Source: JACPKO01 sp964406775
GTDB taxonomy: Bacteria; Patescibacteriota; Microgenomatia; Daviesbacterales; UBA10151
NCBI GenBank assembly: GCA_964406775.1
Contig: CAYOSW010000001.1
Location: 26,070-90,069 of the forward strand
DNA length: 64,000 bases
Direction: 5' to 3'
A program made the translations under genes and the position numbers. Each line of letters opens with the position of its first letter. Position 1 is the stretch's first letter. Shown here piece after piece: positions 47,414 through 56,176 of the stretch. The notes beneath the pieces were generated by a model that saw only the letters and a list, made by a program, of their open reading frames with translations, was not told where the DNA came from and made no database searches.

Positions 47414-50400
47414 ATGGAGTCCGAATCCAGACCTCAAATAATCGTCCCTAAAACCCCCGATCAAATTAGGCAGCAAACGAGATTGCTTAGACTCCAGCCT
47501 TATGTACAGCTCTATAAGCCCGGTCCTCCTCAGGAATTTCTCGATGATCCCGCCACTTTCCGGCTGGGATTAGCTGATTACAGAGCATCGGTTAATAGCT
47601 GGGAGAAAAAGCATGGTAAAAGTATCCCACCCCCTCCCGACAGTATGGATGAGAAATACCGCAGTTACGAAAAATATCTTAAGGCATTCAGAAGAATCCG
47701 CAAGGAGCAGTCGGGTCATATTAAAGCAGCTGTCTGGACCAGGCCTGAGGGTGCATCAATAGGGCAAGCATATTTTGAGGCTGCAAGATACAGCCCTGAC
47801 ATCGGAAAGAATGTCCTCCAAAGGGTCAGCAAATCAACCGGCCGAGATCAGCCGGAATTATTTACACAGGAAGAGATTACCGCCGCCTCTGCAACGGAGG
47901 GAGGATTTTATGCCCTGGTGGATAAAGCTTTAGCCCAAAAACCGGACATCGTCTTCAGTGCGTTTGATCAATTAAAACACGTTTTGACTAAAGAAAAATT
48001 AAAAGAAGTCGTTTTAAAAGCGGGTGCTCATTCAGGAGTCTTAGATCACTATAAGGAGCTTAAGCCTCTTTTCAGTCCCGAACAACAAAAAGCATTACTG
48101 GTTCCTTTAGTACAGGAAGGTAGGTATGGGTATTCTGTTGTCAGAGTCCTTCAGGACCCTGAAACAGCCGCATTATTTTCTCCCGCTGAGATGAAGTTTG
48201 TGCTTATAACCGCTTTTACGGCCAATGCCGATCTTCTCCGGATGCCCCAGCAAATTCAGGGCTATCTGGATAAGGGTGTGTTAACGCCTGATGATGTTCA
48301 GACAATCGTCATAGCAAGGGTCACGGGATTTGAGATGTTAACGGAGATTGAAAAAATTCTGCCGATGCTTCCCAATCCCCAAAGTTTGGAAGCCGTAAAA
48401 AGAGCAATAGTTGATACCTACACCAATAGGGCTGTGGTTGCTAACTTAGCTAATCTATTCAATGTTAGCAGTTTATTAACACCTGAACAAAAATACCAAA
48501 TTGTTAAGCAGACTCTGGCCAGAGACAAATTTCAAACCGGATACTATATCAGCAGCTGCGAAAGTCTGGTAACTCCTCAGGTCTTTGCGCCTCTGTTAAA
48601 GGAAGCTATATATGATCCAGAAACGAAGCTTACCGGTCACGGAGTCAGTGAGATAATGCGTGCCGATTCTCTATCCGTTGAAGAGAAGTCGGCTTACATA
48701 GATCACCTCCTCGCTTCAGGACAAGGCCCATTACTCCTCGAAAAAATCAGGGAAAATTTATTTTCCTTCAGCGACCCGCAAAAACGGGATGAGATCGCCA
48801 GAAAAATTCTTACTCAGGTCGATTTGCCGGAAGTAGTAACCAGGTATTCAGGATTTGAGGGCTGGGACGCGGCGGTGTCGGAGCAGGTTCAGATGGATGT
48901 AATAAGCGCAGCGAGTATGCGTACTATCGAGCGCTGGTTATATTATCTGGAAATCTGGGGTCCGAGAGCTGAGAGCATAAAACCCGGATTCGTCTTAAGC
49001 ATTGCCGAAAAATTTAAAGACACAAATGCTCCGGCATTCCTGTTTTTTATGGATCAAATAGCTCCGTTTGTCCCTTCCGAGAGAATCAGTGGGTTAGTTA
49101 GAGGGCTTGTTCTTGCAAATCCGCCCATTGCCTTAGTTGCTTTACAGGAAAAGCCGGTAAGCCTTCAGGGTCTTGGACCTGAGGTGTCGGGAAGTTCGAT
49201 CGTGGCCCTCGGGAGTTCGGATCAGGAACGTATGTCGTTTGCGCCGAAAACTTTGCGGGATTTTTATAAGCAAATTTCAGCCGCTGTTCCTGTAGAAGAG
49301 CAAAAATCCTTACTTATTGAGACCCACAATATCTACAGGGCGATAGCGCTGATTAAATCCGGAGGACTGGAGCCAGCTTTCAGGAAAATTCAGGAAGGTA
49401 AAGATCTGTCACCTGCCGCCGAAAAAGAGGTTGTGGCCATATTTTATTGTTTTGCACTTTTAAAGGAAGCAAGCCCCGGGCAATTTGCCGGGCTTGAAAA
49501 GTTGGGTGCGACGCCTGAAGAGTCAAAACAAATATTGTTTAGTCAGTTTGCCGGATTACTGGGCCTTGAAAGGCAGTTTACTCCGCAGGAAGTTAGTCAA
49601 TTCTTCGGAACTATGGAAACTCCGGTGCCGTTTATGATTTATCTGCTACAACACCGTAATTCTGAGCCTCATAAAAAACTTTTGACTGAAATTTTTGAAT
49701 CAATAACATCGGGGAAATTCAGCGAATGGAAATACAGACCTCTCACCCCCGAAGCCTTTGAGATGTTAAAGCAGGCTAAATTACTGCCCGAAAAATTGAC
49801 GATCGAGCAGTACGCGCTTTGGCGCGCAGACGGGCAGACGACGCTTTTTGAAAGTTTAGCAACGGATACGGAAACGACTGCCAATGCAGTTAAGAAATAC
49901 CTGGAGGGTAATCTTAATCATCTGGAAATTGAGGAAGTTATGGACAGATTGACCCAAGCCTATCCCGATCAGGACCCTGAATCGGCATTACAGCAGGACT
50001 TGGGCAGTTTGGGACAGCGGCTGGCCGTGACCAACAGAGAATTATCAGGATTAAGAAAGCAGGCCGATCCTGCAAGTACCGAACGGATTGCCGAGCTGGA
50101 ACAGGAAAAAATAAGTCTTGAGGACGGGCGGAGGATTTTAATAAGGGCCAGAAAAATTTTCAGGCTGGCCGGTTTACAGCCGGACGAGGTTGCATCGGGA
50201 TATTTTCTTGAAGGAAAAGACAGAAAACAAAGGGGCGATTCCATAGCTAAAGTACTCGGCGAGCTTAAAGAGTCTTCAGCCCCCGAGAACGGATTCGTTT
50301 ATGATCAAATTAACGATATGCTCGACAGCTTACGTGCAACCTCGGATGAAAAACAAAATCTGGTTGCAACAGATTCATCGGATCCTAAAGTCTGGATTGA

Positions 50401-50881
50401 AATAGGAGAAAAACCCGTAACTTCCTGTCAAAGTTATGACGGTGGAGGGTTTAACGAATGTCTCGTGGCTTACACCGATCCCGATACCAAATTTTTGATA
50501 CTGAGAAACCAAAGAGGGAAAATAATAGCCAGAAGTGTATTCAGGCTTTTGGAAACCGGAAACGGGGATCCTGCACTTCATATTGAAAGGATTTATTCCT
50601 CAACAACCAGTAAAGGTGTAATCAGAAGTATGTTTGCCAGAGCTTATCAAAAAGCGGAGGAGATGGGTGTTCCCTTGTATATGAGCGGGGAATCCCAGGA
50701 TGAAGGCGGGGTCGAAAAACCTGCGCCCGTTGCGGAAGGCTATCAGGCGACAGCGGTTCAGGATTCTCTATTTTCCAGGGCTTCCAGAGCACCTAAAGCT
50801 TATGTGGATTCGGCTGGCGGTGTGCAGACAGACGGAGAATTTGAAATGAAAAATTTAATGGAAATCAGGAAATCCGCTTAA
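47414..50881 (+). CDS. Very large helical protein (1155 residues), unknown
   Basis: The largest gene here. There is no signal or membrane segment. Residues from about 150 to 780 look like a long helical-repeat solenoid (units of roughly 35 residues such as LTKEKLKEVVLKAGAH, FSPAEMKFVLITAFTA and LTPEQKYQIVKQTLA), then a coiled coil around 850-905. A compact C-terminal domain (about 990-1100) contains CQSYDGGGFNECLVAYTD, ILRNQRGKIIARSVFRLL and HIERIYSS, which resembles an acetyltransferase-like or ligand-binding fold, but I cannot name it. It is the last plus-strand gene before a convergent membrane protein. Perhaps a scaffold or an effector. Confidence 0.75.
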   Translation: MESESRPQIIVPKTPDQIRQQTRLLRLQPYVQLYKPGPPQEFLDDPATFRLGLADYRASVNSWEKKHGKSIPPPPDSMDEKYRSYEKYLKAFRRIRKEQSGHIKAAVWTRPEGASIGQAYFEAARYSPDIGKNVLQRVSKSTGRDQPELFTQEEITAASATEGGFYALVDKALAQKPDIVFSAFDQLKHVLTKEKLKEVVLKAGAHSGVLDHYKELKPLFSPEQQKALLVPLVQEGRYGYSVVRVLQDPETAALFSPAEMKFVLITAFTANADLLRMPQQIQGYLDKGVLTPDDVQTIVIARVTGFEMLTEIEKILPMLPNPQSLEAVKRAIVDTYTNRAVVANLANLFNVSSLLTPEQKYQIVKQTLARDKFQTGYYISSCESLVTPQVFAPLLKEAIYDPETKLTGHGVSEIMRADSLSVEEKSAYIDHLLASGQGPLLLEKIRENLFSFSDPQKRDEIARKILTQVDLPEVVTRYSGFEGWDAAVSEQVQMDVISAASMRTIERWLYYLEIWGPRAESIKPGFVLSIAEKFKDTNAPAFLFFMDQIAPFVPSERISGLVRGLVLANPPIALVALQEKPVSLQGLGPEVSGSSIVALGSSDQERMSFAPKTLRDFYKQISAAVPVEEQKSLLIETHNIYRAIALIKSGGLEPAFRKIQEGKDLSPAAEKEVVAIFYCFALLKEASPGQFAGLEKLGATPEESKQILFSQFAGLLGLERQFTPQEVSQFFGTMETPVPFMIYLLQHRNSEPHKKLLTEIFESITSGKFSEWKYRPLTPEAFEMLKQAKLLPEKLTIEQYALWRADGQTTLFESLATDTETTANAVKKYLEGNLNHLEIEEVMDRLTQAYPDQDPESALQQDLGSLGQRLAVTNRELSGLRKQADPASTERIAELEQEKISLEDGRRILIRARKIFRLAGLQPDEVASGYFLEGKDRKQRGDSIAKVLGELKESSAPENGFVYDQINDMLDSLRATSDEKQNLVATDSSDPKVWIEIGEKPVTSCQSYDGGGFNECLVAYTDPDTKFLILRNQRGKIIARSVFRLLETGNGDPALHIERIYSSTTSKGVIRSMFARAYQKAEEMGVPLYMSGESQDEGGVEKPAPVAEGYQATAVQDSLFSRASRAPKAYVDSAGGVQTDGEFEMKNLMEIRKSA

Positions 50882-50888
50882 GGTTAGC

Positions 50889-52466
50889 TTATCCCAGTTT
50901 TTCTCTTTGGGTGCGGAGAAAAATAAACCACTGCTCAAAGAATGCAAAAATGACTTTAAAAGGCGTCTCGATAAATAAATCAAAGAAGAATAATATTACG
51001 TTAATTTTGGAAATATTTTCCGTAAGTCTCCTGCCGGCGTGGATAATCGGCAGGAAAAAGAAATCAAAAAATACGGAACTGAAGCTCTGCTTATCGGTCT
51101 GCAGTGTATAAACATTAGCTGTCTGGTTGATCCGGTAGCAGATAAACGAAACAATCATCAGGAAGAAGATGAAGATTAACTGACTGACTATAGTTAAGTT
51201 AAGTACTGACAGAACGTAAGTTATGGAGCCCAGAGTTAAGACGAGGGCTCCGAGCCAGAGAACGACGAAGATAAAGCTCAATATCGGATCGACTTTTTTG
51301 CCTGATTTACGTAAAACCAGTGGTTGCCAGGATTTAGGATCGGACTCGTAAAGAATGGTTTTAATCCTTTCCCAAATGCGGATGGAATTTTCCCGGTCGG
51401 GGGTTTTAATGAATAATGCTGCAATAACCATTAATAGCGGGGGGAATAAAGTATTTAAAGCTATCGAGCTCCAAACGATATGACCGTAAATTAAGTTCTC
51501 AAGACTCCCCTCAACAGCCAGTCCGAATACTGCTTTTGTGACGATAATGAAAATAATACCTCTGACGATCGCTGTTGAGACCTTTTGCTTAATGTTATCG
51601 TACTTTTTCGTACAGGTATTTATTATCGAAACTTTAAAATCCTCCGGGTTTTTAACAAGATCCAAATTCTTTCCGCGGTTTTGCTTTAATATTTCCTCCA
51701 AAATATAAAAGGGGATCGATTGGTTCTTAAAAAAAGTTATAAACCGGTCTTTTAACGGGTAATTAATTTGGTAATTGATCTGTTTATAAGCCTCAAGAAA
51801 ATTATCAGATATCTTTTCAACATTATGCTCCGTTAATTCTCCGAAGATCTGGACAAACAGATGGTATCTTTGAAGAGGCAGATCCTGGCGGGCAAAAGTC
51901 CGTCTGACGGCCAGGAAAACCTGGGCGTCTTTCGTAATGTTATTATCATCGGCAATTACAATTTTGTCCTTAAAAAACTGAAACATAAAATTAGCGATTA
52001 GCTCCCTGTCTTTTGAGGGACTTAAAACGTTTTCAATCGCGGAAGACATCAAATGTAAAATCCATTCGTTAACTACGCTCTTGTTGACCCGGTGTTTTTG
52101 ATTAACTTTTGTTTGGAGATGAAGATATAGTGAGATGGTTTTTTCAACCTGATCGGTAATGCTTTCGGGAACAGTGCCTTCGGGAAAATAACGTGCCCAA
52201 ACCAGCTCTCTGACTAGAGGCTCGGCTATAGAGTTTGCAGTGTCGCCAAAAAGAAAACGCCTTTTTAATATCCGCTCGATAGCGCCCCTAAGCATTGCGT
52301 CATCGTCGCGGAAATCCATCGCGTTGCGGAGTTTTTCGTACCAGGAAGCGACTTCCGAAACAACCGGATTTACGGAAATCATCTTGTCATACGAATGGGG
52401 TTTTTCCTTGTCAAGGTGCGAAACCAAATATTCTGCAATCGGGGTCAGTCTGAAGGAACCATCCAT
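50889..52466 (-). CDS. Large membrane protein with cytoplasmic helical domain, unknown
   Basis: 525 residues from the ATG at MDGSFRLTPIAEYL; the frame extends seven codons more, but a TATAGT box ends six bases before this ATG. The first 285 residues are soluble and helical; five to six hydrophobic segments follow (for example IVRGIIFIIVTKAVFGLA, FIFVVLWLGALVLTLGSI, IFIFFLMIVSFICY and VILFFFDLFIETPFKVIF). No family recognised. It is divergent from the hydroxyacid dehydrogenase and convergent with the 1155-residue protein. Confidence 0.7.
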   Translation of the reverse strand: MDGSFRLTPIAEYLVSHLDKEKPHSYDKMISVNPVVSEVASWYEKLRNAMDFRDDDAMLRGAIERILKRRFLFGDTANSIAEPLVRELVWARYFPEGTVPESITDQVEKTISLYLHLQTKVNQKHRVNKSVVNEWILHLMSSAIENVLSPSKDRELIANFMFQFFKDKIVIADDNNITKDAQVFLAVRRTFARQDLPLQRYHLFVQIFGELTEHNVEKISDNFLEAYKQINYQINYPLKDRFITFFKNQSIPFYILEEILKQNRGKNLDLVKNPEDFKVSIINTCTKKYDNIKQKVSTAIVRGIIFIIVTKAVFGLAVEGSLENLIYGHIVWSSIALNTLFPPLLMVIAALFIKTPDRENSIRIWERIKTILYESDPKSWQPLVLRKSGKKVDPILSFIFVVLWLGALVLTLGSITYVLSVLNLTIVSQLIFIFFLMIVSFICYRINQTANVYTLQTDKQSFSSVFFDFFFLPIIHAGRRLTENISKINVILFFFDLFIETPFKVIFAFFEQWFIFLRTQREKLG

Positions 52467-52507
52467 AATATAACTATACATTACCATAATCTGGTATATT
52501 TGTGGCT

Positions 52508-53494
52508 ATGAAGCTTTTGGTTATAACCACAAAAACCGGCGAATCGAAAGGTCTGTATAGAATCACGGAGGAGTTGCTGGATAAAATCCGTGCGGTGTAT
52601 CCTGAACTGCAAATTGAGACTTCGGGAGAAAAAGAGGAAGGTGTGGAGGAAAAACTTGCAAAAGCCGATATCTTAATTACGTCCGAATTCGGAATGTTAA
52701 ATGCAGAAAATGCCAAAGATTTGAAGTGGATCCATTTAACCTCGGCAGGTACCAATAAATTACCGGATTTTGTTAAGGACTCGGGAATTTTAATCACTAA
52801 TTCTTCAGGGGTTCATCCGATACCGATTGCCGAACACGTTTTCGCGCTGATGCTGATGCTTGTTCGTAAAATAAATCTGGCTATGAGGGTTCAAATCAAG
52901 CAGAGGAGATGGTTCAGATCGTATGAGTATTTCTCTCCTGAGGAGCTTTACGGTAAAAAATTATTGATAGTCGGAATGGGCAGAATCGGGGAGAGGATAG
53001 CCGAAATCGCTCAAGCTTTCGGTATGAAACCGTCGGGAATAGTACGAGACCTCAATAAAAAAAGAAGTTTTAATATCGAGCTTTTTGAACTTAAAGATTT
53101 AGAGAAACTCGTTGCTGAATCTGATTTTACGGTTAATTGTTTACCCGGAATTCCCTCGACAAAAGGAATTTTTAATCTCAGACTTTTTAAAAAGTTTAAG
53201 CGCACGGGATACTTTATTAATATCGGCAGAGGGACAACGGCCGTTGAAGCTGATTTGATAAAAGCGCTGGACGAAAAAATAATTGCCGGGGCCGGACTGG
53301 ATGTTTTTGAAGTTGAACCCCTGCCTGAAAATTCCGGTCTTTGGGAACTCGAAAACGTGATTATTACACCTCACTATTCAGGCTGGAACCCAAATTATAC
53401 GGAAAGAGTTGTGGATATTTTTATTGAAAATCTCAAAAATTTTAAATCGGGAAAGAAGATGCCGAATGAGATTAATAAACAATTAGGTTATTAG
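52508..53494 (+). CDS. D-isomer specific 2-hydroxyacid dehydrogenase
   Basis: 328 residues from the ATG that follows TGG-TATATT by seven bases (a GTG two codons earlier lies inside the leader). The Rossmann loop is VGMGRIGERIAEIA, the substrate arginine lies in INIGRGTTAVEADL, and the catalytic Glu and His in FEVEPLP and ITPHYSGW. The catalytic domain begins with a less conserved flavodoxin-like half. Substrate may be a 2-keto acid such as hydroxypyruvate or pyruvate; it cannot be told from sequence. It overlaps a convergent IPT-domain gene by four bases. Confidence 0.88.
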   Translation: MKLLVITTKTGESKGLYRITEELLDKIRAVYPELQIETSGEKEEGVEEKLAKADILITSEFGMLNAENAKDLKWIHLTSAGTNKLPDFVKDSGILITNSSGVHPIPIAEHVFALMLMLVRKINLAMRVQIKQRRWFRSYEYFSPEELYGKKLLIVGMGRIGERIAEIAQAFGMKPSGIVRDLNKKRSFNIELFELKDLEKLVAESDFTVNCLPGIPSTKGIFNLRLFKKFKRTGYFINIGRGTTAVEADLIKALDEKIIAGAGLDVFEVEPLPENSGLWELENVIITPHYSGWNPNYTERVVDIFIENLKNFKSGKKMPNEINKQLGY

Positions 53495-54201
53495 TTCCCA
53501 AGATTGAAGAATTTTAGTGAACTTTTGCGGCCGTCGGAGGTTGTAATCTGGAATCCGTATTCAGATTTCGGTAAATTCGGAAGTCCGAATCTTACTCTCG
53601 AAGACGACCAGTAGCGGATAACTCCGTTTCCCGCCAAATCCGTTCCAGAATATATGTCCACTGAACCGCGTTTACTTCCGAACTCCTTTCCTTCAAAAAC
53701 CAACTCGTACTCTCCGTTTAAAAGTCTTACTGATGTTGAATTTATAACGGGTTGTCCGTTGCTGACGGTGAATCTGACTTCATTGCTTTTTTTATTGTCC
53801 GAGGTAACAACCTGAATTCTGTATGAACCCTTTTTTATTGCCGGAACTTTTGCCTTAATCTCACTATTGCTCCAGGAAACGATGGGTGCTCCACCCGAAG
53901 AATAACTTTGGTTATAGTATCGGAAATTAACCGATCCGGGGTTTGCGCCGAAATTAAAACCGGTTAAGGTAAATTCCTGCATAAAATTGGCTGAGGAAGG
54001 TTCAACATCATCAATCTCAGTTGCAGTTGTTACGGAAGGCGCCGGCGTCGGGCTGGCAGAAGGTGCAGGGGTATTGCTTGGTGCGGGTGTTACGGAAGCA
54101 GCCGGACTATTGGAAGGAAAAGGAAATGGTTTTAGCGAAGGAAAAGGGAAGGGGTTAAAAAAAGAAATTGCGATTGGTACTGCGAGTAAGCTTGTCAGCA
54201 T
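53491..54201 (-). CDS. Exported protein with two IPT/TIG domains
   Basis: 236 residues: hydrophobic N-terminus (about 1-15), a Pro/Ser/Ala stalk (about 18-60) and two immunoglobulin-like IPT/TIG units. The first has VEPSSANFMQEFTLTGFNFG, the second VFEGKEFGSKRGSVDI, each with the typical G-x-x-F-G turn. It ends in SLKFFNLGN. It is likely a surface or envelope-bound protein, perhaps binding carbohydrate or another protein. Confidence 0.8.
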   Translation of the reverse strand: MLTSLLAVPIAISFFNPFPFPSLKPFPFPSNSPAASVTPAPSNTPAPSASPTPAPSVTTATEIDDVEPSSANFMQEFTLTGFNFGANPGSVNFRYYNQSYSSGGAPIVSWSNSEIKAKVPAIKKGSYRIQVVTSDNKKSNEVRFTVSNGQPVINSTSVRLLNGEYELVFEGKEFGSKRGSVDIYSGTDLAGNGVIRYWSSSRVRFGLPNLPKSEYGFQITTSDGRKSSLKFFNLGN

Positions 54202-54315
54202 ATCTACGGGCAGTATTGAGCTGATTTAACCATAGGCTCAATATAAATGCAATTAGATCAAAGTGGATCAATATAACTATTTAAAACCGGTAAAGTTTTC
54301 TATATAATTCCGCGT

Positions 54316-55002
54316 ATGCAAAAAGAAGGGTTGAGAATTTTTAAATATCTGGATGTAATCACAGTATTTTTCGTAGCTTTTTTACTTATTTCAAACGTAG
54401 TTGCTTCAAAAATTTTAGTTTTAGGTCCGCTTTCGATAGATGGAGGCGGGATATTATTCCCTTTGACCTATATTTTTGGCGATATATTGACTGAAGTTTA
54501 CGGATACAAAAGAACCCGCAAAGCAATCTGGATGGGTTTGGGTGCGAATCTGGTTATGGCTGCGACATTTATGCTGGTTGGGATTTTGCCTCCGGCTCCG
54601 GATTGGCCTTATCAGGACGCGTATATGACTATTTTGGGTCAATCTTCAAGAATCGTACTGGCTTCTGTCACGGCATATTTTTGCGGTGAGTTCATTAATT
54701 CCTTCATTCTGGCGAAAATGAAAATTTTAACCCGCGGAAAACTGCTTTGGAGCAGAACGATCGGATCGACAATTTTCGGTGAGGCTGTCGATACTACAGT
54801 GTTTATGGTTATAGCTTTTTGGGGTGTATTACCTACAGATCTTTTTATTGCCGTCGGAATTTCAGGATACCTGCTCAAAGTTGCGATTGAAGTTTTATTC
54901 ACTCCTTTTACCTATCTGATAATAAATTTCCTGAAGAAAAAAGAGAGCGAAGATTATTATGACTACAAAACAGATTTCAATCCGTTTTCGGTTAAGAGTT
55001 AG
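54316..55002 (+). CDS. Queuosine-precursor transporter family protein (YhhQ/VUT)
   Basis: 228 residues with about six membrane segments. The N-terminal LLISNVVASKILVLG, FPLTYIFGDILTEVYGYKRT and IWMGLGANLVMAATFMLVG, followed by the C-terminal WGVLPTDLFIAVGISGYLLK, are characteristic of the YhhQ (VUT-1, DUF165) family that imports preQ0 or queuine-like bases. A TATAAT ends seven bases before the ATG. No tgt or queuosine salvage gene is in the window. Confidence 0.88.
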   Translation: MQKEGLRIFKYLDVITVFFVAFLLISNVVASKILVLGPLSIDGGGILFPLTYIFGDILTEVYGYKRTRKAIWMGLGANLVMAATFMLVGILPPAPDWPYQDAYMTILGQSSRIVLASVTAYFCGEFINSFILAKMKILTRGKLLWSRTIGSTIFGEAVDTTVFMVIAFWGVLPTDLFIAVGISGYLLKVAIEVLFTPFTYLIINFLKKKESEDYYDYKTDFNPFSVKS

Positions 55003-55486
55003 GGTTTGTCCCATTTGCCCCGGACCTAGCCAGTATTAATATACCCAGGGAAGTTAATCTGCTTCCTCCTCTTTCAGTTTCTATTGCATCCCTGGCGTCC
55101 ACAAACCTGGCTACTTTTACGGCAGAATTTTCCGCCGCGCGGGCTATTTTTACAATTTCATCCGCGTATAATTCATCAACTTTAGCTCCTGAGAATAATC
55201 TGTAGGATCTTTGAGATTTTATGCCTTTATATTGAAGAACTCTTAAAATATTTTCAGAATCAATCTCCAGACAGGCAATAGCGCCGTATGAATCTTTATA
55301 GGAAAGCACCAAGCTTGCATCCCCTCCATAACCCGTTAAGCTTCCAAGCAATGAAGCTCTTACGTCTCCGATAAGAAGATCAAGTTTGAGTCCGTTATGA
55401 TCCAATAACGGTCTGACCGGCCGTAAATAAGGCCTTAAAGATTCGCCGCTTTTGGGATAATCAGCTTTTAAAAATTCCGGAAACAT
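54992..55486 (-). CDS. Unknown 164-residue protein under a CYATAG promoter
   Basis: Soluble alpha/beta-like protein; segments include LLDHNGLKLDLLIGDVRASLLG, VLSYKDSYGAIACLEID and IVKIARAAENSAVKVARFVDARDAI. No catalytic signature. Its promoter contains the CCTATAG box, TTGACT, 17 bases, TAAAAT and six bases to the ATG, the same geometry as two other genes here. The 3' end overlaps the transporter gene by 11 bases. Confidence 0.65.
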   Translation of the reverse strand: MFPEFLKADYPKSGESLRPYLRPVRPLLDHNGLKLDLLIGDVRASLLGSLTGYGGDASLVLSYKDSYGAIACLEIDSENILRVLQYKGIKSQRSYRLFSGAKVDELYADEIVKIARAAENSAVKVARFVDARDAIETERGGSRLTSLGILILARSGANGTNPNS

Positions 55487-55492
55487 TAAGGA

Positions 55493-55529
55493 ATTTTATA
55501 ATAACGATGGAAAAGAGTCAAACTATAGG
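55493..55529 (-). promoter_or_regulatory. CYATAG-box promoter (164-residue protein)
   Basis: Minus strand CCTATAG (55523-55529), T, TTGACT (55516-55521), a 17-base spacer and TAAAAT (55493-55498). The distance from box to -10 is 24 bases. The ATG follows six bases after the -10. Confidence 0.6.
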
Positions 55530-55536
55530 TTGGGAT

Positions 55537-55857
55537 TTATGCAAATCCGCCGTGCTTGCGGATCATTTTCTCTATTTCATCCAATTTTTTCTGTGTTTTG
55601 CTTTTAAGAGTGCTGGTATTGATGGTAAAAGATTGTTTGCAGTAATTAATCCACTCTTTGGGAGTGATTTTTTCAGTTATAACCCGCGTTTCCCCGCTTT
55701 TAGGCTCACTTTTCCAATTTATAACTTTGACCACAGTTTTAAACCAGAGTTCGCGCTCCTGGGCTTTTTCGTCTGAAACTTTTCTGTTGGTATTTGTGTT
55801 GGGTTTAATAGTCGAGCCTTTCTTGGCAGATTCACTCCGGAAAGATAGTATAACAGA
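55537..55857 (-). CDS. Small lysine-rich protein whose 5' end has no standard start codon
   Basis: The frame is open for 106 codons after a stop and reads like a real protein from the first codons (SESAKKGSTIKP, then SDEKAQERELWFKTVVKVIN). The only ATG/GTG/TTG is the GTG at 55732-55734, which would leave a 65-residue product beginning in the middle of the segment. TATACT lies near 55850. Possible explanations are a non-standard start, a sequence error or an inactivated gene. The C-terminal half is helical and charged, with KEWINYCKQSFTIN. Function unknown. Confidence 0.45.
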   Translation of the reverse strand, partial: SVILSFRSESAKKGSTIKPNTNTNRKVSDEKAQERELWFKTVVKVINWKSEPKSGETRVITEKITPKEWINYCKQSFTINTSTLKSKTQKKLDEIEKMIRKHGGFA

Positions 55858-55912
55858 TTAAAGCCTTTATCTCAAAGCCTAATTTAGGTTCTGCAGTAGT
55901 GTTTAATGCTGA

Positions 55913-56110
55913 TTATTTTGTTCGGGGGCGGACAAACACAATTGCACCTGACGCAAGAAGCCTGCGTAATTCTCTCGGGTCAAAATGTTCCCTTCTAGAA
56001 TCAGCTTCTGCGGCCATAGCAAACCCTTCTCCACGGTTTCCCGCAAGTAATCCACGGTTTCTGAGATCGCGTTCTGTGTGTCCTTCCCTTGTTAGTACCT
56101 CAACGGCCAT
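55913..56110 (-). CDS. Small basic/acidic protein of 65 residues, unknown
   Basis: Charged protein with many Arg and Glu (MAVEVLTREGHTERDLRN, then EHFDPRELRRLLASGAIV). No family recognised. I chose the ATG four codons into the frame because TAAAAT ends seven bases before it and TTGACA lies 18 bases further upstream; the CYATAG box precedes it. The overlapping plus-strand frame is judged a shadow. Confidence 0.55.
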   Translation of the reverse strand: MAVEVLTREGHTERDLRNRGLLAGNRGEGFAMAAEADSRREHFDPRELRRLLASGAIVFVRPRTK

Positions 56111-56117
56111 AAAGGAC

Positions 56118-56154
56118 ATTTTATAATTTTTGAGGCTAATATGTCAACTATGGG
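56118..56154 (-). promoter_or_regulatory. CYATAG-box promoter (65-residue protein)
   Basis: Minus strand CCCATAG (56148-56154), TTGACA (56142-56147), 18 bases and TAAAAT (56118-56123). The loss of one T after the box is balanced by a spacer one base longer, so box and -10 are again exactly 24 bases apart. Confidence 0.6.
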
Positions 56155-56176
56155 TCCTTTGGGGCGCTATGATTTT

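Noticed and set aside
55507..55776. Plus-strand frame opposite the small lysine-rich protein
   Set aside because: Its Phe-rich translation is typical of an antisense shadow and no promoter precedes it.
55899..56126. Plus-strand frame opposite the 65-residue protein
   Set aside because: The minus-strand frame has a full promoter with CYATAG box; the plus frame has none.
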